Position numbers and translations under genes: made by a program. The notes beneath the pieces are model-generated. The model was not told where the DNA came from, ran no database searches, and saw nothing but the letters and a program-made list of their open reading frames with translations. A stretch of DNA of 32,195 nt from Armatimonadota bacterium (lineage in GTDB: Bacteria > Armatimonadota > JAAZEB01): the NCBI GenBank assembly GCA_012841485.1, contig DUUU01000116.1, forward strand, positions 1 through 32,195, in the 5' to 3' direction. This document shows positions 23,072-30,327 of the stretch, one piece after another. How positions within the stretch are numbered: position 1 is the first letter of the stretch; each line of letters begins with the position of its first letter.

Positions 23072-23497
23072 CGTGTGGGACTCCCTCCTTCTGCAACGGC
23101 GCCTCGCGCGACCGAGCTTGCCTCGGCCGCGCCAGACGTTCCATCGTGCATTCTCGCGGGCATGCCAGCACTCCGCATGTCTACCGGGAGATGAGCGGGT
23201 CAGGGAGCGGTGTCCGGGCAAGAGGCGCTAGACGGCCGCTCCGCTATCAGAGACGCGATGGCGTGCCACTCTTCCGGTCAGGCCCCCGGGCCGTGGCGAG
23301 GGGGACGTGCCCCCCATGGGCATCCGCCCGCGTCGGCACGCCCGACGGCCGCGTGGTGGCGCCTGCCCATGGCTGTCGCGCACGGTGTAGCTCCCGCGAG
23401 AGGGGCACCGTATCGCGGGTAGAGATGAGACGGCGTGAAACGGGGTCCGATGCGCCACACGGGGCCCTCCAAGTATAGCATGGGAGCGTGCATTTAG
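23072..23497 (-). other. Long untranslated leader of the sulfotransferase gene
   Basis: I see no supportable gene in these 426 bases on either strand. A strong minus-strand promoter at 23472-23501 would transcribe nearly all of it. Within it lie interleaved complementary segments at 23382-23419 that could fold as a pseudoknot. No known riboswitch consensus was recognised. Confidence 0.5.
23382..23419 (-). other. Possible H-type RNA pseudoknot in the sulfotransferase leader
   Basis: Read on the minus strand: CCCGCGA (23419-23413), one base, ACGGTG (23411-23406), six bases, TCGCGGG (23399-23393), five bases, CACCGT (23387-23382). The first and third segments pair (7 bp) and the second and fourth pair (6 bp), which is the order of an H-type pseudoknot. 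Confidence 0.35.
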
Positions 23498-23501
23498 TCA
23501 A
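23472..23501 (-). promoter_or_regulatory. Promoter of the sulfotransferase leader
   Basis: The minus strand reads TTGACT (23501-23496), an 18-base spacer and TATACT (23477-23472), with TGC before the -10. The -35 overlaps the stop codon of the beta-propeller gene. Confidence 0.7.
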
Positions 23502-25384
23502 CGCAACCCGGGCACGCGATAGCTCCAGACGCGTGGCCCGCTGGTGAAGTAGAGATGGCCATTCACCAAGGCGCCGCCCGCGGTGATCGTGACCGGCGCC
23601 TCCGCAAGCTTCTCATGAGCGAAGCTGCCGGGGGCGATGCGCAGGATCGCGCGAGTGAGCATCGCGTACACCTTGCCATCCGGCCCGATCTGAAGGGCAT
23701 GACGGGGCACTCCGCCATGCTCCGCAAAGCTCTCCTGATGCACCACCTTCCGGCTTCGCGGATCGAACACGAAGAACGCGCTCTTCGCGGTCAGCCCGTA
23801 CACCAGGCCATCGGGACCCACGTGGATGCTGATGATATCTCCGCCGTCCGGCACGACCGGCGCGCGGTGAATGACCTTCTTCGTCTGCCAGTCCAGCAGG
23901 TACAGCTCGGGTTGCGTGGCGATGACGTGGCCGCCGCCGGGTGCCTGAATGCTGGTGCCGCCCACCAGGGTGCCATCCGGGAGGGCCTTGAGCGTGATCG
24001 TGCTGTGCCCGGGCAGGAGATCCTTATCTGCGGTGAGCAGGGTGGCTTCGCCCGTCTGCACGTTTACGATGCCGATGCCGCCGCCGGTATAGCCGTAGTC
24101 GGCGAAGCCGGCGAACAGCACGTGCTTGCCGTCAGGATGGGCCAGCGCCGTGCGCGGCCGGCAGACGTCCTTCTGCCATTCCGCCAGAAGCCTGGGGTTT
24201 CCTGGCTCGTTCACCTTGCTCGCCGGCTTCCACGGCTGCGCCGGGTCGTAGGCCCAGAGGCCGCCGTGGGCGTAGGCTGCTCCGAAGAGCTGGTTGCCCA
24301 GCGAATCCATCGCGCAGAAGTTCCCGCCGCCGACGCGCGGGATTGGCCCCAGGTCATGGAGCACGCCGGTCGCCGTCTCCAGGCGCACCAGGTGCATGGG
24401 GTGACAGGTGGAAACGTAGACGTTCCCGCCCGGTCCGGCCGCCAGACTGGTGGTGTCGGCGCCGCCCGCCTCATATTCGAGGGGAATCCGCTTGACCTGG
24501 TCGCCCTCGGCCTCCTTCACCTCCAGCCATCTCTCTGGAACGCTGTAGTTCACCACCTGGCGGCCATCGGGGAAGCTCCCCCTCTTGTTGCCCCAGCTGA
24601 TCGCGCCGGTGCGTACCCGCGGCCCAACGGCCTCCACGGGGATCTTCTCCGCCTTGCCATCGAAGAGGCGATACCACTGTCGGCCGAAATAGGCATATGC
24701 CTCGCCCTCGGCGCCGGCGACCACGCTCACGGTGCCCGGCTTGCGCTCCTCTTCCGGCATCAGCTGGCGCCTTTCCCCCGTTTGGGGATGGAACGCCACC
24801 AGGTTGCACCGCGCCGTCCCGATCCCGGCGTAGGCCCACCCCTTGCTATCGAACACGAGATAGTTGAAGTATTGCTCCTTAGGATCGAGCTGACCGTGGT
24901 CCTGAGCGGTTTGCGTCTTCGGGTCGTAGGAGACGAGGTGGCAGTCGGGATAGGTGCCGATGTAGATACGCCCATCCGGGCCGTCGCACATCGCCGCGCC
25001 GACAAAGTGCTGGGCTTTTTGATGGGGCACTCCGTGGTAGAGCCACTTCTCGGTGGTGGGGTCAAACTCGAGCAAAACCTTCCCCGCCCCGGTATAGAAG
25101 CGCCCGTTCCGGCTCATCAACGAGGCGAAGACGTCCGAGTTGCCCGCGCCCTTCGGGTAGTAAAACTGCTTCGTCTTCCCGGTGTCGATGTCTGTGACCA
25201 GGATGTAGCCGGACGGGCTTCCTACGTCACGAACCATGATGATCGCCAGGTTGCGCCCGTTGCCGTCGCGCGTGGTCACGACGCCGCGGCCCTCTGCCAC
25301 TTTCGCCGCGACGCCATAGTCGGTAAACCCCTCGGGCGCGGCCACCGCGCCCAGTAGAGCAAGCGTGCTCAAAATCAAGTGCAT
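23498..25384 (-). CDS. Secreted beta-propeller protein
   Basis: A 628-residue protein with a short signal peptide (MHLILSTLALLGAVAAPEGF, probably cut after AVA). The rest is built of repeated four-strand blades with recurring GPDGxVY/IY and YDP or FDP turns: GPDGRIYIGTYPDCHLVSYD, GNQLFGAAYAHGGLWAYDP, GPDGLVYGLTAKSAFFVFDP, GPDGKVYAMLTRAILRI. This suggests an NHL/YVTN-like or SMP-30-like propeller, probably two domains given the length. It binds or reads out a ligand or carbohydrate; no catalytic residues can be assigned. ATG 25384 has GGAGG six bases upstream, and the reading frame upstream is unlike a protein. It diverges from the DUF2148 gene. Confidence 0.8.
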   Translation of the reverse strand: MHLILSTLALLGAVAAPEGFTDYGVAAKVAEGRGVVTTRDGNGRNLAIIMVRDVGSPSGYILVTDIDTGKTKQFYYPKGAGNSDVFASLMSRNGRFYTGAGKVLLEFDPTTEKWLYHGVPHQKAQHFVGAAMCDGPDGRIYIGTYPDCHLVSYDPKTQTAQDHGQLDPKEQYFNYLVFDSKGWAYAGIGTARCNLVAFHPQTGERRQLMPEEERKPGTVSVVAGAEGEAYAYFGRQWYRLFDGKAEKIPVEAVGPRVRTGAISWGNKRGSFPDGRQVVNYSVPERWLEVKEAEGDQVKRIPLEYEAGGADTTSLAAGPGGNVYVSTCHPMHLVRLETATGVLHDLGPIPRVGGGNFCAMDSLGNQLFGAAYAHGGLWAYDPAQPWKPASKVNEPGNPRLLAEWQKDVCRPRTALAHPDGKHVLFAGFADYGYTGGGIGIVNVQTGEATLLTADKDLLPGHSTITLKALPDGTLVGGTSIQAPGGGHVIATQPELYLLDWQTKKVIHRAPVVPDGGDIISIHVGPDGLVYGLTAKSAFFVFDPRSRKVVHQESFAEHGGVPRHALQIGPDGKVYAMLTRAILRIAPGSFAHEKLAEAPVTITAGGALVNGHLYFTSGPRVWSYRVPGLR

Positions 25385-25467
25385 GATGTGCCTCCGGTCC
25401 TCGTCGAGTGGGAGCCGCGGAAGCGTGAGGCCTTGGCCCACGCCTCGCCACAGGAACGGTTCGGCAT

Positions 25468-25487
25468 AGGCAGGGCACCTCCTGCCT
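25468..25487. promoter_or_regulatory. Palindrome between divergent beta-propeller and DUF2148 genes
   Basis: AGGCAGG (25468-25474) and CCTGCCT (25481-25487) are exact complements around a six-base centre; GCA and TGC flank them and extend the symmetry with one mismatch. It lies in the 135-base divergent gap and is a candidate shared operator. Confidence 0.4.
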
Positions 25488-25519
25488 TGCGGCGAAGCTA
25501 CCAGGGGAAGGAGTAGAGC

Positions 25520-26068
25520 ATGCAGGAAGTGATCATGCACCCAGGAGGAAACGCCGAGGTTGAGCAGCGCGCGCTGCAGACCGTGGCGGATCTGATCTGT
25601 TTGGCGGCGCGCACGGCGCCAAAGGCAAAGGGGGCCGACCATCTTGTGACGGCCGTCGTGACCGGCGAAGCGAAGGCTCGCCTGGCGGCGGAGATGCGCG
25701 CCATCGCTTCGGCGGAGAACGCCGCGTTCTTCGCGCGCGATGCCGCCAATGTGGATGCGGCGCCGGTGGTCGTCTTGCTTGGCACCGGGCTGGCGCGCTA
25801 CGGGCTGCCCGCTTGCGGCCTGTGCGGCTTCGCCAACTGCGAGGAGAACGAGCGCGCGGGCGCCACCTGCATCTTCCCGGCGCATGACCTCGGTATCGCC
25901 GTCGGCTCCGCGGCCGGCATCGCGGCCCATCACCACGTCGATAACCGGGTGATGTTTAGCGCCGGAGTCGCCGCGCTTCGCCTTGGTTTGATGGGCGAAG
26001 GCGTAAAGATCGCTTTTGGCCTTCCTCTCAGCGTCACCGGCAAGAGTCCCTTCTTCGATCGCAAGTAG
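25520..26068 (+). CDS. DUF2148 ferredoxin-like domain protein
   Basis: A 182-residue soluble protein of the DUF2148 family, which is uncharacterised and thought to bind an iron-sulfur cluster. Four cysteines lie in the expected cluster, Cys99, Cys102, Cys107 and Cys117 (ACGLCGFANCEENERAGATC). The conserved tail motif DNRVMFSAGVAALRLG is at 141-156. ATG 25520 has AAGGAG seven bases upstream. The alanine dehydrogenase gene begins 53 bases after the stop on the same strand, so they are probably co-transcribed, and a redox link to amino acid catabolism is possible but unproven. An eight-base-pair palindrome separates the two. Confidence 0.88.
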   Translation: MQEVIMHPGGNAEVEQRALQTVADLICLAARTAPKAKGADHLVTAVVTGEAKARLAAEMRAIASAENAAFFARDAANVDAAPVVVLLGTGLARYGLPACGLCGFANCEENERAGATCIFPAHDLGIAVGSAAGIAAHHHVDNRVMFSAGVAALRLGLMGEGVKIAFGLPLSVTGKSPFFDRK

Positions 26069-26074
26069 GCAGAA

Positions 26075-26093
26075 ATGGGTACGCTGTACCCAT
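26075..26093 (+). promoter_or_regulatory. Perfect 8-bp palindrome between DUF2148 and alanine dehydrogenase genes
   Basis: ATGGGTAC (26075-26082) and GTACCCAT (26086-26093) are exact complements around GCT. The position in a 53-base gap suggests an operator or an intercistronic RNA stem. Confidence 0.45.
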
Positions 26094-26121
26094 CGGAGAG
26101 TCGGACCAGAGCAGGGAGCGG

Positions 26122-27264
26122 ATGATGCGGCACTGCAGTGTGGGAATCCCGAAGGAGATCAAGCCGGAGGAGAAGCGGGTGGCCGGCCTGCCGGAGCACG
26201 TCCAGAGACTGCGCGAATTGGGCGTGGACGTTCTGGTGCAGCATGACGCCGGCATCGCGAGCGGCCACTCGGATGCTGACTACGAGCGCGCCGGCGCCGA
26301 GCTGGTGGAAACCATGGAGGAGGTGTATGCACGCGCCGATCTCCTCTGGAAGGTGAAGGAGCCGCTGCCACCGGAGTATGGCTTGCTGCGTCCGGACCAG
26401 GTCATCTTCACCTACCTGCACCTGGCGCCGCGGCCTCGCATGGTCGAGGCGCTCCTGGCAGCGCGCTGCACCGCCATCGCCTACGAGGAGGTTACCGACG
26501 ATCAGGGCCGGCGTCCGCTCCTGGCGCCGATGAGCCGCATCGCGGGCGCGGGCGCTATCGCCATCGCCGCGCAGTTCACGCAGTCGCTGTATGATGGGGT
26601 GGGCAAGTGCCTTTTCACCACGGAAGGTGCCGACCCGATGCGGGTCACCATCCTTGGGGGCGGCACAGCCGGTCGCACGGCGGCACGGGCGGCCCTCGGC
26701 GCGGGCGCGCGCATCACCGTTCTGGAGTCACGCCCGGAGGTCGCCCACGGCTTGCGTCGCACCTTCGTCCGAGCCTGCGTCGAACTCTCCACCGAGGATG
26801 CGATCCGGCGCCTCCTTCCTGAAACGGATGTTTTGGTGAACTGCACCTACTGGATGCCAGGAGAACCGCATCTGGTCACGCGCGAGATGCTGGCGCTGAT
26901 GCCACGCGGCGCCCTGATTGTGGACGTTGCGGCCGATCCGCATGGCGCCATCGAGACGAGCGAGGAGACGACCCACGCGCAGCCGATCCGCGTGGTGGAT
27001 GGCATCCTCCACTACTGCGTGCAGAACATCCCAGCGCTCTTCCCGCGCACGGCCTCGAGCCTCCTATCGCAGGCAACCTGGCCCTACCTGGAGCGCATGG
27101 TTCGCGACGGCATCGCGACGGCCATCCGCGAGGACCCCATGCTTCGCCGCGGCGTATCGGTCTGGCGGGGCAAGCTGGTCGGCGAGGAGCTGGGGCGTGC
27201 CCTGAAGAGGGAGTCCCTCGCGCCGGATGAATTGCTGGCGGAGATCGGGACGGCGGGGGAATAG
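26122..27264 (+). CDS. Alanine dehydrogenase-type NAD-dependent enzyme
   Basis: Interconverts alanine and pyruvate plus ammonia with NAD(H). The 380 residues are about the family length. Visible: GIPKEIKPEEKRVAGLP (8-24), KVKEPLPPEY with catalytic-lysine candidates Lys77/Lys79 (77-86), TYLHLA with His100, the Rossmann loop ILGGGTAGRTAARAALGAGA (177-196) ending in Glu202, which favours NAD, and Asp272 in VDVAADPHG, where classical enzymes have D-Q-G-G. HYCVQNIPALFPRTAS (297-312) corresponds to the usual H-Y-x-V-x-N-x-P-G-x-x-P-R-T-S. These substitutions make it a divergent member, so a related substrate is possible. ATG 26122 or 26125 follows AGGGAG by three or six bases. It follows the DUF2148 gene. 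Confidence 0.85.
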   Translation: MMRHCSVGIPKEIKPEEKRVAGLPEHVQRLRELGVDVLVQHDAGIASGHSDADYERAGAELVETMEEVYARADLLWKVKEPLPPEYGLLRPDQVIFTYLHLAPRPRMVEALLAARCTAIAYEEVTDDQGRRPLLAPMSRIAGAGAIAIAAQFTQSLYDGVGKCLFTTEGADPMRVTILGGGTAGRTAARAALGAGARITVLESRPEVAHGLRRTFVRACVELSTEDAIRRLLPETDVLVNCTYWMPGEPHLVTREMLALMPRGALIVDVAADPHGAIETSEETTHAQPIRVVDGILHYCVQNIPALFPRTASSLLSQATWPYLERMVRDGIATAIREDPMLRRGVSVWRGKLVGEELGRALKRESLAPDELLAEIGTAGE

Positions 27265-27480
27265 CCGCCAGGAGAGCTCGCGCCCTCGGGGCGGAGAGGC
27301 ACGTGGCAGCGGCGAACTGCCTCGGAGCACCGGCATCCACCTGATGGGGCTTGGCTGCCTCGGCTTCCCCGCGTGCGCGGGCAGGTGTGGGTGACTTCCG
27401 TGGTAGCTCGTCACCGGCCGGCGGCTGGCTGATGGCGCGCGGGCTACCCCTTGCGATAGCGTCTTGAAAGGTCTGAACTG

Positions 27481-29373
27481 ATGCAAGTGTACTCCTCTTG
27501 TCTGCGCTTCGCCGGAGGCGCCCTTCTTCTGGATACTCCTTGCGGCGAGGCCCCGGGCGAGATCCTGGTGAATGACGAACCGGTGCGTGCCGCGTGGTCG
27601 CCGGATGCCGCGGGGAACCCCTCATGTCGGCATGGCGATTGGCAGCTCACTCTGCGCGAGGGCCCCGCGGGCGCCTTCTTCCTGGATGTGCTCAATGCCG
27701 GTTCCGAGGCGCGGACGCTGCGCGCGGTTCACCTCGCGCGGTGGTCGCCTTCGGCCTTCCCGCACCCCCTGGAGACGCGGGACTTCCGCGAGTTCATCCA
27801 CGGCCCCAGCTTCCAGGGGATCAATGCCGGGGCAAAACCGGTGGGGCGCAAGACGCCCTGGCTCGATTTCGTCATGCCCAGCAACATGCTCATCGTCTAC
27901 CAGAAGGAAGGATGCGAGGCGTTGCTCCTCGGCGTCGTGCCCCCCATGGGGCCGGCCTTCTCCGAATTCGTCACCCTGCATTCCGAGCCGCACCTGGAGG
28001 CCCAGTTCGGCTTCGAGGCGCGCTTCCGCTTCGAGTGCCGGGTGGATCCGGGCGAAAGCGTTCGCACCTCGCCCCTCCTCGCGCTGAAGGGCTCTCGGGG
28101 CACCGATCTCATGCAGGAGTACGGGCGGCGATGGCACGAGCTCCTGGAACGCAAGCCGACCCGCGCCCCCCTGGTCGGATGGAATAGCTGGGACTTCTAC
28201 AGCGGTGCCGTCACTCGCCAGGCGATGGACGAGACCCTGGATGCGGCGCGCGAGCGGTTTGGCGACACGCTGAAGGCGTTCGTGATCGATGAGGGATGGG
28301 AGCGCCAGTGGGGAAGCTGGGAGGCCAATGGCAAGTTCCCAGAAGGCCTGGCGGACTTCTGCCGGCACGTGAAGTCGCGCGGGGGCGTCCCCGGGATCTG
28401 GACGGCCCCTCTCCTGGTGAACATCTACAACCCGCTCTACCTGGAAAAGCCGGAGTGGTTCGCCGAGCGCGCCGATGGTCAGGTTCAAACGGATAGCTAC
28501 TCCTACGGCCCAATGGCCTACCTCGACCCGACCGTGCCCGAGGTGATCGAGCACTTGAAGGCGATCTTCCGCCGCCTGCGCGCCGACGGCTTCGAGGTCT
28601 TCAAGGTGGATTTCTCGCACTGCATCCTCAACGCCGTGCGCTTCCGCGACGCGCGCGTTGGCCGCGCCGACCTCATCCGTCGCGCCTTCACCGCCATTCG
28701 GGATGCCATCGGCCCGGAGGCCTACCTCCTCTCTTGCGGCTCGCCCTACGAGTCCGTCGTCGGTCTGGCGGATGCCGTGCGCACGACGGGCGATATCCAC
28801 ATCTACTGGGGGCATATCCTGCGCAACGCCCATGGCATCTCGGGGCGGTGGTGGATGCAGGGCAACCTGTGGAACGGCGACCCTGATTTCCTGGTGGTAC
28901 GCGGCCCGGACACCGCCGCGCCTCCTTATGGCCGCCGGCGCGTGGTGGTACCGACCGGGCTGGATGGCGGCTGGATGTCGGGCGTGGAGCTTAGCGAGAT
29001 GGAGGCGCGCACCTATGCCCTCCTGGTTCACCTCAGCGGTGGGGATGTGATCCTGGGAGACGCGCTGCACAAGCTGAACGACACCGGTCTTTCCATCGTG
29101 AAGCGCGTGCTGGAGCCCAGGCGCCCGGCGGCCGTGCCGGTCGATCTCTTCGAGAGCGAGCAGGAGATCCCGCGCATCTGGATCAGCCGCGGCGAGAAGG
29201 ACACCCTCGTCGGCCTCTTCAACTGGAGCGATAAGCCGGCCTTCCTTGACTTTGACCCGGCGGCCCACGGTCTCGCCGGCACGCCTCGCGATTTCTGGAC
29301 CAACGAGCCGGTCACGGCGCTGCCGGCGCGCATGCCCCGGCGCAGCTCTCTCGGCCTGCGCTTCTCGTCCTAG
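27481..29373 (+). CDS. GH36-type alpha-galactosidase (melibiase superfamily)
   Basis: Releases alpha-linked galactose or related sugars. The 630-residue protein has an N-terminal beta-sandwich domain (1-225), a catalytic TIM barrel from about 230, and a C-terminal beta domain (about 550-630). Markers are GWNSWDFYSG (233-242), FVIDEGWERQWGSWE (267-281), GIWTAPLLV (305-313), the nucleophile Asp377 in FEVFKVDFSH, CGSPY (419-423), and the acid/base Asp438 in VRTTGDIHIYW. There is no signal peptide, so it acts on imported oligosaccharides. ATG 27481 has AAAGG about nine bases upstream. It follows alanine dehydrogenase by 216 bases, so it may be transcribed separately. Exact substrate specificity within GH27/GH36/GH31-like enzymes is not certain. 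Confidence 0.88.
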   Translation: MQVYSSCLRFAGGALLLDTPCGEAPGEILVNDEPVRAAWSPDAAGNPSCRHGDWQLTLREGPAGAFFLDVLNAGSEARTLRAVHLARWSPSAFPHPLETRDFREFIHGPSFQGINAGAKPVGRKTPWLDFVMPSNMLIVYQKEGCEALLLGVVPPMGPAFSEFVTLHSEPHLEAQFGFEARFRFECRVDPGESVRTSPLLALKGSRGTDLMQEYGRRWHELLERKPTRAPLVGWNSWDFYSGAVTRQAMDETLDAARERFGDTLKAFVIDEGWERQWGSWEANGKFPEGLADFCRHVKSRGGVPGIWTAPLLVNIYNPLYLEKPEWFAERADGQVQTDSYSYGPMAYLDPTVPEVIEHLKAIFRRLRADGFEVFKVDFSHCILNAVRFRDARVGRADLIRRAFTAIRDAIGPEAYLLSCGSPYESVVGLADAVRTTGDIHIYWGHILRNAHGISGRWWMQGNLWNGDPDFLVVRGPDTAAPPYGRRRVVVPTGLDGGWMSGVELSEMEARTYALLVHLSGGDVILGDALHKLNDTGLSIVKRVLEPRRPAAVPVDLFESEQEIPRIWISRGEKDTLVGLFNWSDKPAFLDFDPAAHGLAGTPRDFWTNEPVTALPARMPRRSSLGLRFSS

Positions 29374-29775
29374 CCACCAGATAGAGAGCGGAGTGCCGCC
29401 TCCAGCCGGTTGAGCCACGCCGGCGGAGGCCGGCACTCCCAGTCAGTTCGCCGGGAGCGAGCGCGGGTTCCATCGTGGGCCCGGATTGCCCTCGGCCGGA
29501 ATCCCCCAACCTATGGCACGGCGCTTCGCCATGTCCATCCGCTGCCGGTGGATGCCCGGAGCGCCGCGTTCCGTGTGGCACAACTCCTGCATTCAATGGC
29601 CGCGTCGACTCGGGGCGCTGCTTGTCGGCTGGTGGGTCTTCCCTGCGGAGGGCGGCAACGGGGCCCTCCGGGGAGATGCACTTTGTTGCTGCAGACCACC
29701 CGTTTTGTCGCCCCACCCACTTAGCAGGTTAGCGCCTGGTCTTGCTGGGTATGAGAGAACGAGGGTATTCCGGCT
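29374..29775. other. Intergenic stretch of about 400 bases
   Basis: No tRNA, no supported gene and no clear promoter are present. The only strong structure is the 19-bp bulged stem at 29390-29439. The remaining 330 bases show GC-rich sequence without consistent codon structure on either strand. Confidence 0.45.
29390..29439 (+). terminator. Long bulged hairpin after the alpha-galactosidase gene
   Basis: GGAGTGCCG, CCTCC and GCCGG (29390-29409) pair with CCGGC, GGAGG and CGGCACTCC (29420-29439), with one bulged base on each arm and a ten-base loop. That is 19 pairs in total, 16 bases after the stop. There is no T-run, so it may be a terminator or an interspersed stem-loop element. Confidence 0.55.
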
Positions 29776-30252
29776 ATGATGCGTTGTGATGCGCAGTATT
29801 ACTGGTGCCGGCTCGACATCTCGAGCCGGCCGGAGAACGCGGCCGTTGTTCGCCGTGCCGTCGAGCGTATCGCCATCGAGGCGGGCTTGACCCCCGCGGA
29901 GACGGATGACCTCGATCTGGCGGTGACGGAAGCATGCGCCAACGCCATCCGCCACGGCTCGCCCGAGAAGGAGCGGAGCACGGTCCGCGTCACCTTCTTC
30001 CTGGCGCCCGAGTGCGTTCTAGTGGAGGTGCATGATCAGGGCCCCGGGTTCACCGAGGGATCGCGGCGCGCGCCGGCCGCCGGCGAGTTGCGGGAAGGAG
30101 GATATGGCCTCCACATCATGCGGCAGCTCATGGATGATGTGGAGATCATCTGGCATCGAGGCACGACGGTCCGGCTGGTGAAGCAGCGCGTGCCCGAGCG
30201 CGCCCCGAGCGTGTCGGGGGCTGCAGCCGAGCCGATCCCCGCCTTCGCTTGA
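29776..30252 (+). CDS. Anti-sigma regulatory factor, RsbW/SpoIIAB-type serine kinase ATPase
   Basis: A 158-residue GHKL ATPase of the anti-sigma type. Members bind a sigma factor and phosphorylate an anti-anti-sigma (STAS) partner. Features: an N-terminal strand-helix unit (RLDISSRPENAAVVRRAVER), the N-box LDLAVTEACANAIRHG (46-61) with Glu52 and Asn56, the G1 box VEVHDQGPGF (83-92), and YGLHIMRQLMDDVEI (110-124). The lid is short, as expected for RsbW. The C-terminal 20 residues are Pro/Ala-rich. ATG 29776 or 29779 lies about ten bases after GAGGG. No STAS protein or sigma factor gene is in the window, so the target must be elsewhere. A thioredoxin-reductase-like gene follows 75 bases later. 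Confidence 0.88.
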   Translation: MMRCDAQYYWCRLDISSRPENAAVVRRAVERIAIEAGLTPAETDDLDLAVTEACANAIRHGSPEKERSTVRVTFFLAPECVLVEVHDQGPGFTEGSRRAPAAGELREGGYGLHIMRQLMDDVEIIWHRGTTVRLVKQRVPERAPSVSGAAAEPIPAFA

Positions 30253-30327
30253 GCGCCCAAGCGGCCGAATGTGCCGGCGCCGCCACGGGCGCACCGAACG
30301 AAGGCCTGCCAGAGTCGGGAGTGCGGT

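Noticed and set aside
23146..23478. Plus-strand open frame of 110 codons in the sulfotransferase leader
   Set aside because: Arg/Gly/Pro-rich translation, no ribosome binding site, and it runs antisense to the predicted leader.
23555..25357. Plus-strand open frame of 600 codons opposite the beta-propeller gene
   Set aside because: It is antisense to repeats of a secreted propeller; no ribosome binding site or domain.
25385..25936. N-terminal extension of the beta-propeller frame
   Set aside because: The upstream 184 codons are Arg/Ala-rich, overlap the DUF2148 gene in antisense, and would hide the signal peptide that begins at 25384.
27622..29436. Minus-strand open frame of 604 codons opposite the alpha-galactosidase
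   Set aside because: It is antisense to a gene with intact GH36 catalytic residues.
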